DNA from: Pezicula radicicola
Taxonomy: Eukaryota > Ascomycota > Leotiomycetes > Helotiales > Dermateaceae
Assembly (NCBI GenBank): GCA_003008705.1
Contig: PDUO01000075.1
Span: 3,704-67,703 of the forward strand
Length of the DNA stretch: 64,000 nt
Reading direction: 5' to 3'
The translations under genes and the position numbers were made by a program. Of this stretch, positions 10,877-21,315 are shown in pieces. Positions within the stretch are counted from its first letter, which is position 1. Each line of letters opens with the position of its first letter. The notes under the pieces were generated by a model, which ran no database searches, was not told the DNA's origin, and saw only the letters and a list, made by a program, of their open reading frames with translations.

Positions 10877-12147
10877 TTGAGTACTAACTGCGAAGCTAGG
10901 TTTGCACCTCTCGATCTTCCAAATCCCCAAACAGTGGAAGACCTATTAGTCCTGTGCAGGCTGTACTCACTTCCTGACGCTTTCGTCTCTAAGCGATTGC
11001 ACCATGTTGCATGTTTTTTCGGAAGTGCCCAGGAGAAATATGAATCCACTCATAAGTCAATTCTGCTCAAGCACTTGATTTGAACTAAAAGGCCAGACGC
11101 TTGGTTTCATTTTCTGTGCAAAAACGTTCCAGTCGAAGAGGTGAGCGGTGTATTATAGTGAACAGGGCCAAAAGAGATGTTGAGGATCAGAGTCAAGCTA
11201 ATTTCCAGCTAGGCCCGCACCGCTTACTGCTTGACGGTGAAGCCTCCAAAGGAAGCAGGTGCTTGATCAGAAATTCGATGCTCTTTCCAGCAATATCTCA
11301 TGGCAAGATATCCTTGAAGACCCATATTACCTACTAAATGTGGTGTTCGAAGTTCTGTACGCTCAAATCGATAGACCGGCCTGGAATCTTGCACAAATCT
11401 ACAGCCAGGAAGAAGAAGTGAGAGTCAACCACAGTTCCACGGTAATAAAGTGAAAGAGAACACTTACATAGCTGTCAGAAAACTCTCAAGTGTACAGATT
11501 ATCCAGGTTCTGCTGCTAATGAGCTGGATTTCGTCGGTCTACATATGCTCTCCGAACGTCAAATTTACCCTTTAGAAGACACGGCAGCTGTGATGGCAAC
11601 CTTGGACTCAGTGAAAGCCCACCATAGGAGCTACAAAGGCTTTTGCATCCTCGCAGGCTATTTCTGAGACACAGGAAAGCTTCCGACATAAGAAGCGCAA
11701 CAGATCTGCGTCTGAAGAGCTTGGGAAAAAGGACCAAGATTGATCAATTTGGTGCGTTAATGGAATTTTCATGTGGTGGAGAAAAGTGCACCAATCCAAT
11801 CCTACAGTCCTTCAACTTGTTACTCAAGCCGACTCGAAGGTAATGAAAGCCGATAGTAGCTCTATGAAGACAGTTGCTGTTATGTCGCTGATATTCCTCC
11901 CATGCACAACCGCCGCGGTAAGTTGTTGGTACTGGGATATAATGTGATAGCAAAGCTAATATCGCTTTAAACTATCTTCAGCACCCCCTTCTTCTATCTT
12001 GGCGGCAATTCTGGGGAAGACACTTCCGGCATGTCGCCATACTTTTAGTTGAAATGAGTAGTCTCTATCCCTCTGACTTTGGTGGTCATGTACGCGTGGT
12101 ACAGGTATCAGAAGCGCCTCGAGATACGCATTGTTAGAGATACTTAG
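10877..12147 (+). pseudogene. Decayed CorA-like membrane protein gene
   Basis: Coding fragments follow each other on the plus strand in changing frames, with many stops. The order is TVEDLLVLCRLYSLPDAFVS, then AWFHFLCKNVPVEE (about 11099-11140), then SWQDILEDPYYLLNVVFEVL (about 11292-11351), then a helical part ending in AHHRSYKGF (about 11620-11645). Next comes LVTQADSKVMKADSSSMKTV followed by VAVMSLIFLPCTT (about 11820-11895), and finally SIPLTLVVMYAWYRYQKRLE (about 12060-12125) before TAG at 12145-12147. The last parts match the coiled coil plus two-helix end of fungal CorA-like proteins. Stops in the SPYF-LK-VVS stretch sit where the family has Trp. A possible intron lies at 11900-11980. 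The 5' end is not defined. Confidence 0.72.
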
Positions 12148-12433
12148 TCGTTACCTGTTCGAGGACTTGTCTAAAGAGTGTGTACTTGTGGCACAACCGT
12201 ATGCATGTCCGTCTTCGGTACTAAGTGGCTCGCCAAGTATAAATAAGATCTTGTCTCTGTAGTCTTGTAGAATACCAACTTGACAACTTTATCAGTCTCC
12301 GAGAAGTTCAACTTCTATCTCGCAATACAGTCCCTCAGGCTTATTCTCGGTTCCTTCTCGACCTTTTTCGACTTCGAATTCTAGAACCTCATCCTCCCCT
12401 TCATCTTAAGCGTTCAAGAATCTTAGAATCCCA

Positions 12434-13984
12434 CTACTCATCAAACAAAACTTCAGCCAAGCGTTTCTTCGCCTGCTCTGGTTCCAGATCCCAATCAATC
12501 AGGACCCTCTCCTTTAACTCTTCCATCTTCATTTGTACAAAAGGTTCCATCGTCATTCTTTCTTTCTCAGTTAAGAGATGTTCTCTGCTCTTCCACAGGT
12601 CATTTTTACAGAAGTCTTTTCCTTCAACGCACTCTGCCCTGTCACCGAAGAATCTCTCATCTAAGTACTTCCAGTAGATAGTATCGAATGCCCAACTCTT
12701 TCTTGCAGCATAGTTAAGCCAGAACCGGCCAGATTCCCAACTCTCTCGCATATAAGTTGACAACCGGAATTGGGAATTCGTTTGAGTTGCTTCTACACTC
12801 TTCTCGGCGTCCTCCATACCCCGCAGCCAAGTTTGTAGGCGACGATCATAGACATCCTTCCAATCATCAATCCCTAAAGGCCACATCTCAGGCACATCTA
12901 GTAGTAACCACCAAGGTGGATCGAGTACAAACTGCATAGGCGCTGAATACGTAAACTCCCAGTCAATAATCGCCACTATATCGTCGGCCTCATTTAACAA
13001 AATATTGCCAGCCCGGAGATCATCACACCAAAGCCGAAAAGAATTTGACATAGGGGCGGGGGAAAGCCTTAAGCAGTTGCTTCTAGACTGAACAGACCAG
13101 TCGTCTTCTGCAAAACCAAATGTTGAGAGCTGCCCCCTTTTAGCTAATTTCCGGAAGAGTTGGCGTGCTACGTATTTGTTTCGGCAGTCGTCCTCTATAG
13201 AAACAAGATCGTTATGTTGAAAGACAAGCTGTGCTATATGCATTTCTGCTAGCTCAATATACCATTCGTTAGTAGAACTATAAGTCTTGTCCTGTGGCGG
13301 AAGGACGACACGTGGGATATTAGCTAGTTGGATCATGCTGTTCATATTCACGGATATAGGTCGTCCTGCTACAGAATAGGAGTTCTGGCTAGTTTCGACT
13401 AAAGCCCCAATCTGGTCAAAGTGATGATATGAGAGCTCTAGTAGGTGTCCTGCCATCTGAGCATAGAGTCTCATAAGCGTGTCCTCGGGAATATCAGGGT
13501 TCAAAACATGAGTCTCACCAGGGTCTTCGTTAGGTCTTGTCAATGCGTCTGAGAAGGACCTGTGTTTCCCGATCCACTGCATGATAATAAAGGGTCCGAC
13601 ACAAGAATTTTTGCTCGATGAGTCTGATAATCCATAATGGTATATTCGGGGAACTGGGATCGGAGTATTTTGTTCAATATATCTCGCGGCTGCAACCTCC
13701 CCTCGCGTCTTTTCATCAGGGAACTGGGCTAGGTTGGGACCAGGAATTCTGACTAGGACATCATTGCTCGTAGAGGATCCTTCGAGACGCATTCTGTAAA
13801 TGATATTGTAACCACCGGCGATCAATGGGCGCACCAGGGTGGCACGTTTCCCACATTTCTCCATCGCAAGAGATTCCATAAGGCGGATGGTAGTGGCATC
13901 TTGGAGCCATTTCTTTGACTCTTCCCAGGCCTCATCATTTCTGTCCCAAGCGACATTATCGAAGTCCGCTCGATCGTGATCCAT
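12434..13984 (-). CDS. APH-type phosphotransferase (protein-kinase fold)
   Basis: Single-exon frame of 516 residues, from ATG at 13984 to TAG at 12434. It belongs to the aminoglycoside phosphotransferase/choline-kinase-like superfamily. The catalytic loop reads LWCDDLRAGNILL (Asp321/Asp322 and Asn327), and the metal-binding motif is IIDWEF (Asp341). The N-lobe shows AGGYNIIYRM (glycine-rich turn, about 57-65) and VRIPGP. WCDD instead of the bacterial HGD is usual in fungal members. The substrate is unknown; fungal paralogues are numerous and mostly uncharacterised, so antibiotic resistance should not be assumed. Length is normal for the family. It lies just downstream of the CorA-like relic on the opposite strand, with no sign that it is decayed. 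Confidence 0.85.
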   Translation of the reverse strand: MDHDRADFDNVAWDRNDEAWEESKKWLQDATTIRLMESLAMEKCGKRATLVRPLIAGGYNIIYRMRLEGSSTSNDVLVRIPGPNLAQFPDEKTRGEVAAARYIEQNTPIPVPRIYHYGLSDSSSKNSCVGPFIIMQWIGKHRSFSDALTRPNEDPGETHVLNPDIPEDTLMRLYAQMAGHLLELSYHHFDQIGALVETSQNSYSVAGRPISVNMNSMIQLANIPRVVLPPQDKTYSSTNEWYIELAEMHIAQLVFQHNDLVSIEDDCRNKYVARQLFRKLAKRGQLSTFGFAEDDWSVQSRSNCLRLSPAPMSNSFRLWCDDLRAGNILLNEADDIVAIIDWEFTYSAPMQFVLDPPWWLLLDVPEMWPLGIDDWKDVYDRRLQTWLRGMEDAEKSVEATQTNSQFRLSTYMRESWESGRFWLNYAARKSWAFDTIYWKYLDERFFGDRAECVEGKDFCKNDLWKSREHLLTEKERMTMEPFVQMKMEELKERVLIDWDLEPEQAKKRLAEVLFDE

Positions 13985-15447
13985 TCCGGTTGTGGCACTG
14001 TCTATGAGCGCTGTGGGTGACCATGTGGTGCTAAGAATGAATTAGGCAGTCGATTTGACGATCGTATTGAGCTTAAGAGACCCAAAAGTAACAAGATTTG
14101 ATATCAGAAATAGCTGTTCAAATTTACGTGGGGAATAAACCTAATAAGGATAGTGACTATCTCCAGTTCGACGTAATAAAGGCAGTACTCCAGGAAAGAA
14201 CTGATAAAGGGTACCGACTAGGAGCAGATGAGTTGTGTACAAGCTATTTATAGACTGCTAGCGGAAATGATAGTTCGCTTGAAGTTGAAGTTGGGCGGTG
14301 ATCAGAAGCGTGCTTTGATCACGTGGATATGCCACATCAGAAGCTCCAGTATTTATTTATGACTAAAGGGAAGACCTGAAGTCCCGGGAGAGAAACCTGG
14401 AGACTCTCCTGAGTTGAGACCTAAATGTGCTCTGAGTGTTCTCGAGCATCCTACACGTATTATAACCTTTCCATTCCTCAAAACGTCAAAGCATCTTTTG
14501 TGGCCAGAAAATGTGTAGGTACGAGAATGTAATACTGATATCCTAGGGAGCAGATGAGTCGCATCTGTATGCAGTTTCTGCGCTAGATCAATATGAACTG
14601 TGCAATGATCAGCGAGAACTGTTCTAACGTGCTTGTTGATATAGCGGAATAATAAGTGAAATAACGTCAGATCTGGAAGCCACTTGGCTAATGATACGTT
14701 GAACTCACAAGAAGGTAAAGACACAGGGGTATGTAGACAAGTGCACCATATTATCATAGCCAACTATCTAATCTACTTCTCATCAACCAACTGCGACCTC
14801 ATCCTCATCGCTCATCAGACATCCAATCCGATCCTATGCAAGTCTATGCAATCCACCAACTCAACCCGCCACCCTATACAGCTAAAGAATAATAGAAGAA
14901 GATAGAAGATAGGGTCATATAAACCCAACCCCAAGACGCCCCAGCCAGAGCCCTTTGTCCAGCTGTTTGATGCTCCTCGCATTTCCCCCGCATTGTGACA
15001 TAAAAAAGATGTGACGAAATTAACTAAATGTATGTTTTGATGAATAAGATCAATGATATGATGTGACCATCCCGAACGCCATTTATGACTGTAATATAAA
15101 AGACAAATGAAATCTCCGAGTGGCTCCGGAGGTATGCGTATAAGCGTACATGGTATTTGGTTGGTAGTGTGGGTATTTTATTATGAGACAGGTAGAATTG
15201 AAGGTCGCGGTTTGTTGTAAGGCCGTATTGATGATGTCGTGGTGTCATCGTAGTAGCGCGAAGAGCTTGACTGGAATTCCCTGAGTGACCCAATGGGCTT
15301 CTGTAGTACTTCAACTCGCTCGTGTTGTGTGACGGCGTGTATCGTGAAGACGTCCTCGTGGTAATCTATTTGTTACGCGACTCGACTCGGCTCTGTCTGA
15401 CTTGACGTCGTATTATGATTCATTCAAATGTGTCAATGATTGATCTT
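13985..15447. other. Intergenic, no gene supported
   Basis: This holds the promoter side of the phosphotransferase gene and the 3' side of PNG1. A 136-codon open frame at 14353-14763 (-) begins with TTG, not ATG, and resembles nothing I know. I do not call it a gene. Confidence 0.5.
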
Positions 15448-16916
15448 TCATAGTCCACGGTGATTAGGGTCTTGGCCTTGGTTGTACCGGCGACCATTCT
15501 CTCCTCTTGCGTTAATCCATTCTTGAGCACCACTCTGACGGCCCGCGGGTTGCTCAGCAGGCAATTTCTGGTCCTCGGAGCTGCTGGAGCGAATAATAGT
15601 TGTCTGTTGCTGTTGGGACCCTGGGTGTGTTGGATGTTGCGAACTTGGGCCGACGTGAAGGCTGCGGACAACGCTTTGAGCGATTGATGAGATGACATAG
15701 CCGCGAAGTTCCTTGTCTTCTCTTGCGTCCTCCTTCTCGAGACGGAAGCGCTCATCCTTGTTCATGTTACTTCGGCGAAGGTTGCGGATCTCGTTTTGGA
15801 TGTAGAGCATGACTTCCTCAGGGCACCTGTTGCGCTCGAGTGCCTGCTCAGACTTGCGAACGTAACGACGAGTGACATCTGTGGCACCGTCGGCAGAGAA
15901 CGCAACGCAGTACGACATCTTCTTTCCCCATCCCTCGGCATACAACCGTGGGTTGTCCCACGCCTCTTCGCAAGCATCGACGTGAATCCATCGCTTCTGC
16001 ATCTCCGAGTACACCTCGGTCCAGACGTGATCCTCAGCATTCCATACCCATCTGACTCGGCCACCAACTGCTCTGCACAGCATGCTGAAGCAATTGGCCC
16101 ATTCTCCACATCGCCCCTTTCGTGTTTGCAATAACCGCCAGACATCGCCGTATCGTGGGAATCTTTCGTAGGCACCACAGCCGCCAGCTGAACAACGGTA
16201 GAGTTCAACTCGAAGCGCACCGCATGCTGATTCATCTGGAGTTGGTGGTGTCATGCCTTGTGCGATTGTCGGTGAGGAGCACATAGGACATGGTGGGTTA
16301 TTGACCCAGGAGAAAAACGACCGCTTGAACCATCTAGTCCGAAGTCAGAATACAATTCGCAAACGGAGTAACATGAAACATACCTCAGTAATGCGCGAAT
16401 GACACAATCCTGATATCCCCATTCTGGCTTCCGGTCATCGCCCATACTTAATGCCTGGACTTGTAATATCTGTGATTCCTCCTCTGCCTCGCCGTATATT
16501 CTATCCAACGGAATTACTTGTAAAGCCTCATCCAGAAGACCTGGGTTCTCCCATTTTGTTGGTGTCAGTGCCAAAGAGATCAGTAAGTTCCTGAACTTCT
16601 GCGAACCAGCATCGTTTGGTGGTGAAGGAACCTTGGGTAAATTCCGCAGCGACGAGTACGAAGGCAGATTGGATGCCGTCGAACTACCTGATGTTGTTGG
16701 GCGGTAGCCTCCTGGTGACTGGGGGGTATCATAGTCGGATCGCAAGTTCGAAGACGAGGCTCGCTCTAATGGTGCGGGTGATCCTGTCCGCGATCGCGAT
16801 CGGTCGAGTTCGTTCAATCGTTTCGTGCGTAATAAACCCTCGAATTGTGTAGTTAGGCCCTTTGCCCACTGCTCATCATACTCCCCCTCTCTTGGTGCTC
16901 CATGCATGCCAGCCAT
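15448..16916 (-). CDS. PNG1: Peptide:N-glycanase PNG1 (transglutaminase-like)
   Basis: Cytosolic deglycosylation enzyme that removes N-glycans from misfolded glycoproteins exported from the ER (ERAD). Exons are complement(16384..16916) and complement(15448..16333). The 50-bp intron (GTATGT, CTAG) joins IRALLR to [12 protein letters not shown], giving 472 residues. A zinc site is shown by PPCPMC (C193, C196) and RCSAGGC (C225, C230). The catalytic triad is visible as GRCGEW (C253), EDHVW (H280) and IHVDACE (D297). The start chosen is [17 protein letters not shown]. The open frame continues 74 codons upstream, but that extension looks non-conserved. The C-terminal 80 or so residues are Gln/Ser-rich. 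Length is normal for fungal PNG1. Confidence 0.93.
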
Positions 16917-19900
16917 CTCGTCGGACTCAAAGTAGAAGTGGAGGACGGTGGATGAATCAAGCTCAGCTCCCCTTGGATCGCACCGCTCCCAGTTGTCCTT
17001 TACCCGTCCTATATTGAAAGCTTCCTGTTGTAGTCGGCGCACACTATGTATTGTATCTGACGGTGATGTTTGTAGAAAGTGAGTGGTGTTGATGGGATCC
17101 GTCTTCAGTTGTATGCACAGCCGCCCAGAGCGTCGCAATCACTCGTCGCCACTATACTTCTCGCTTATGGTATGGGGCTAGGTCAAGACTCCCTAAATAG
17201 CTCGGACGCGATTAAGTTCTCCTTCACGATTTCAACACGACGACGACGACGATGAAGCGACAGTGAGGTAGTGTTGTTGGTGATGTTTGGTGATGATGAT
17301 GATGTTGGAGTGGAAAAGGGACGATGTGGAATGGGGGTCAGGTTATTGGTAAGGGTCTCTTCTTTGGAGGAGTACGCTCTCTCTTTCGTCGTAGTCGCCA
17401 GGCGGCAGACTTGGGAGTACGCGTGGGTGTGGAGGTGGCAGAAGTCTGTTGGGGATGCGCGGCCATGATTGGCTGCAGGATGCACATCAGTCCTCTGCGT
17501 CGTCAGCTTCGACGACGACTGCCCGGAGCGAAGAACCTCAGACCAAGCAGATCCAGGCCGGACGATGCGCTGATTGGCCACAGCCCCCTTTAGTCAGCCA
17601 GCCCCGGTAGTACGGCTGCAAAAAAGAAGCATGCTTGGGTCCTCCGATGCTTGGCGTAATAATGGCGACAGTAAGACAAGGACTGCGGGCGACGCATGTC
17701 TAATTCTAAATTTCATAAATCGTAGACATCGCAGTGTCACTCCCAATTATTGATTCATGATTGACGTACGAGTGCGAGTGGCCAATCCTCCTCCTGCTAA
17801 CGTGTGTACCTACTATGTGTGTGTCTCCATTTGAGCCTCATCATGAGCTTATGTTTATCTTGTCGTCACTTTTTGCAAATCATTTGAAATCTGTCACTTG
17901 AGCAGACGACAGCCTTGTGAGGGGTGTGTGGCCACTGACCACTCAGCTTGTCTGTCACCTTGGCAATATCAAAGACTTTGATATGGGGTAAGGAGGGAAA
18001 TTGAGGAGCCAGCAGATCTGCTACCACAACTGTTTGATACTGTCGGGGCGCAGACTCCCAAGTCTCCAAGGCGAAGTTCATGAACCCCCATCTTGTCGTC
18101 TCAAAATCTCAAGTAGAAACATCGGAAACGAAGTTATCCGACTCCAAGAAGCACTGCTCGAGTCTTGTCTGGTCTTGACTTTCTTGTGCACACTGCACCA
18201 CTTGTGACTTGAGTGGGGCTCAATTCATTGTCAATTGTCACTATTCACACTCAATGAGGAAATCCGATGCTTCACTTCGTACTGCTATACAATAGTGTAC
18301 TCCGCACTCGTAGATGCTGACGGCCGTAGGTTTGACCGGAGGCAAAAACGGTGTATCAGACGAGATAGATCATCCAGCCATACGCAATCCGAGAATTACG
18401 AATTTTCTCATCTTAAAGGCAAAAAAATACCCTCATCACCACCGAGTATTCTCCAAGCTCTTACGTCCCCAACAGTCCACCATCTCGAGAATAACCTCAC
18501 TTTAACGTCCACTATCGGCCTCATCATCAATGATCACTCAAGACAATTGACAACGTCGTCGCATCCTTCGACCTTGTCGTCGGGACCACCACTATCTACA
18601 AATCAATAATCGTCGGACCTGTGGGACCACAAGCGAGGACGCCGACGATTGAAAGAGAAAAAAACAAGACTTCTCACATGAAAGGGAAAATCGAACCAGC
18701 GACACGTCTCCCCTTCCATCTCTTGGCATTGCGTGGCCTAAGTTTGTACATATCCTTGCATCTTAACTCGCTTAGCGGGCAAAACTGCAGCATTCACATA
18801 TCAACGCTAAGACCTCCCTCTCTGAACATCAAACAACTCAAATGCTAAGTTTAAATGCACTTTTCCAAACTTGAGAGCTGCTGACTGGTGAACTCTATCT
18901 TTAAACAAATCTCAAAATGCGTCTTTAAACCCATCTACCTTCCTTTCTCGTGTTTGCGGGTGCTAATTGGTTTGATGTTGAGATGGTGTGGTAGAGTGGA
19001 AGCTTTCTAGAAGTTTGAGCCCTGCAGGGGAAAAGGGGTTACTCGAGTAGTTAGTTATTTCGAGTTGAAAATGCTTTCTATTCAAGAACACGAAAAGGAC
19101 GCGACCAATTTACCAGACTTTGGACCTCTCGACTATCAGATACCGATCGGTGACTTTTCGGGTAGCAGATGGGACTCATCTGCGAATCGCATGGCAAGCA
19201 TATGATGGCATCATCCCCCATCTCACAAAGATCATAAAATACAAGGCGCTCGCTTGTTCAATTCTCAGCAGCGAAACAACCCAACTTGGAATTCTCCGAT
19301 TTTCCGAGTTGTCACGTCCACTTACCGTCCACAACCACGCCTCCAAAGCCCGATTAGGAACTCGGAAATTGACCTGGGGAAATATTCGACTATCTGTCTC
19401 GGGGACAACCTCTGCTCTCGGGTTCAATTGTCTAAGACATTGGAGATTTTATCTTTGATAAGATGCCATTTCGAGATGATGAGGCTTATGTGAACACATA
19501 TGGTACTTCGGTGAAAAGTACCGGCATATGATTTAAGTTGAAGTACCCCGTACGGTACTGTACACCGGTACATCACTGAGTGAACAACCGCCGCAAATTC
19601 AATAATAAGAGTAAATAACAAGAGATAACAAACATACATCCATGCCACCTCTACCACGAATACTCCGTATTGTAAGACAACATCACCAATCCAAGGGATC
19701 AATTCCAAATATTCTTTCCGCTGGTGCCCCGTGTTTCTAGTCTCCTAGTCAGTAAATCACGTGTATCCTCCTCCTCATGACATAACCCCCCACCTTACCC
19801 ACAAGCCGAGAGAGTTACAGAACGCGCGTTAAGATGTTGATCACCAAGGAAGAGAAAAAGGTATTACAGTAAGAAAAGCAACCAAAAAAATCCTTCCCGT

Positions 19901-21315
19901 TCTTAACGAATTTGATGTCAATGTCAACAAGCCGAAACCGAGAGATTTTCGGCTTCGTGCCGTACGGGTCCTACGGTAGGATCCATCATTATCCATGAGG
20001 CTGAGTTGAGCTATGTATTGTAGGTAGTCTGTGTTGACTTGGCGTTTGGATTGGACTGAACAGGGAATGAACGAGGCTGAGGGTTTTAGGGTTTTAGGGT
20101 TTTAGGATTTGGTATTTTGGTTCTGCTTTTGTTGGGATGGAGATACGGGATACGTGATACTTCGTAGTGGCGAGAGTTTGTACTGTACCTTTCGGACCTG
20201 GAAGGCAAAAAGGTTATTCTGAGACGAAGGATCTAGCTTTGGAATACTCTATCTATACTCAAGTCTTTCGTTGTTCGGATAGTAGAATGGCAAGTCATAA
20301 ACAAGCATTGATAAATCAGATATACTGAAAAGCATAAGTAGCAACGTATTTATTTACTGCAAATGATAACACCAGCCACTTGAGCTTTCTGCTCTATCGG
20401 TGTACCCGCTACCGTACAGAGTTTTGAATCTAACTGCAAACATGGCCTGCTTAGGCTGTACTGAAGTACTTCAGTGACGCGTCACCTACATGATGACCCG
20501 GAAATTTCCCAATCCGAACATTCTTATCTGTTGCCTCCTTCGGGCGCTCCATACAGTACTTATGCTTCTGTCAGAGTGACAAATGATCTTCGTATGATCT
20601 GCACCTCTGTTTAACCGTAAGGGAGAAAGACTGGAGATTGAAGGCTTGGTGGTTCGTTGCTACCGAAGAAAAGTCTACGAGTACTGAACTCGTGGATGGC
20701 AAAAAACTCTCACACCTACTTTTCAAAATGGTCCCTGAAGTTTGATGAGCATACGCAACAGTTCTCCTTGTCAATTAAAGGAAACGAGAACCAAGGCTGG
20801 TTTGGTGGTTGATGTCGGTCTGACCAAGTGGTAAAGAAGTGGACGCCAAGTACAATACGTGAATACAAAGGTGGAAGGAAGTTTGGGGATACGCAATAGT
20901 CAAGAAACATCCGGGAAGTTTCAACGTAGGAAATGACAAGTCGAGACTTCGGGATGTGGTTCAAGGAATACCTTATCCACACACCACAAAATGTCTTGAT
21001 GCAAAGCGAAACAGGGAAATGGTTGAATTCTTTGAACTCGCAACAGTCGGTTTGGATTGGTGTCGTGTAGTTTTGTTTGATATGGAAAGTCGACGAGACG
21101 AAGATGGCGAACAGAGACACCAGACGAGATGAAACGAAACGGCAAGGTAAAAGGGGACTTGCCCCGGTAGACGGAGATATTTTGTAAAGGAAGAAGGTTG
21201 AGTATCTTGGCTCAGATGTTGATCACCAACTATTGTACTTTTCCAGCCCAATGTCATAACAAAATGCTCCATCCAAAACGCCATGCCATTCATAGAGCAA
21301 TATAAAACTCATCTC
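16917..21315. other. 4.4-kb gene-poor spacer
   Basis: It lies between the PNG1 start and the UTP4 end. Only short frames are present; several begin with GTG or TTG and resemble no protein I know, for example 20716-21120 (-). Visible structure includes a hairpin at about 19930-19956 (AAGCCGAAA pairing with TTTCGGCTT across 8 nt), a telomere-like motif at 20091-20106 and palindromic GTACNGTAC-type words near 19540-19575. A non-coding RNA or unrecognised small gene cannot be excluded. Confidence 0.45.
20089..20106. repeat. Short interstitial TTTTAGGG repeat
   Basis: Three consecutive GGGTTTTA units form an 8-mer telomere-like motif. The array is far too short to be a telomere, and the fungal telomere unit is normally TTAGGG, so chance or a subtelomere scar are both possible. 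Confidence 0.6.

Noticed and set aside
12434..13984. Antibiotic-resistance function for the APH-type kinase
   Set aside because: Fungal members of this fold are numerous and mostly act on unknown substrates; nothing here indicates drug modification.
14353..14763. 136-codon minus-strand open frame
   Set aside because: It starts with TTG, has no conserved motif and no upstream ATG or splice partner.
20716..21120. 134-codon minus-strand open frame downstream of UTP4
   Set aside because: It starts with GTG, overlaps other frames, and shows no domain or signal peptide.
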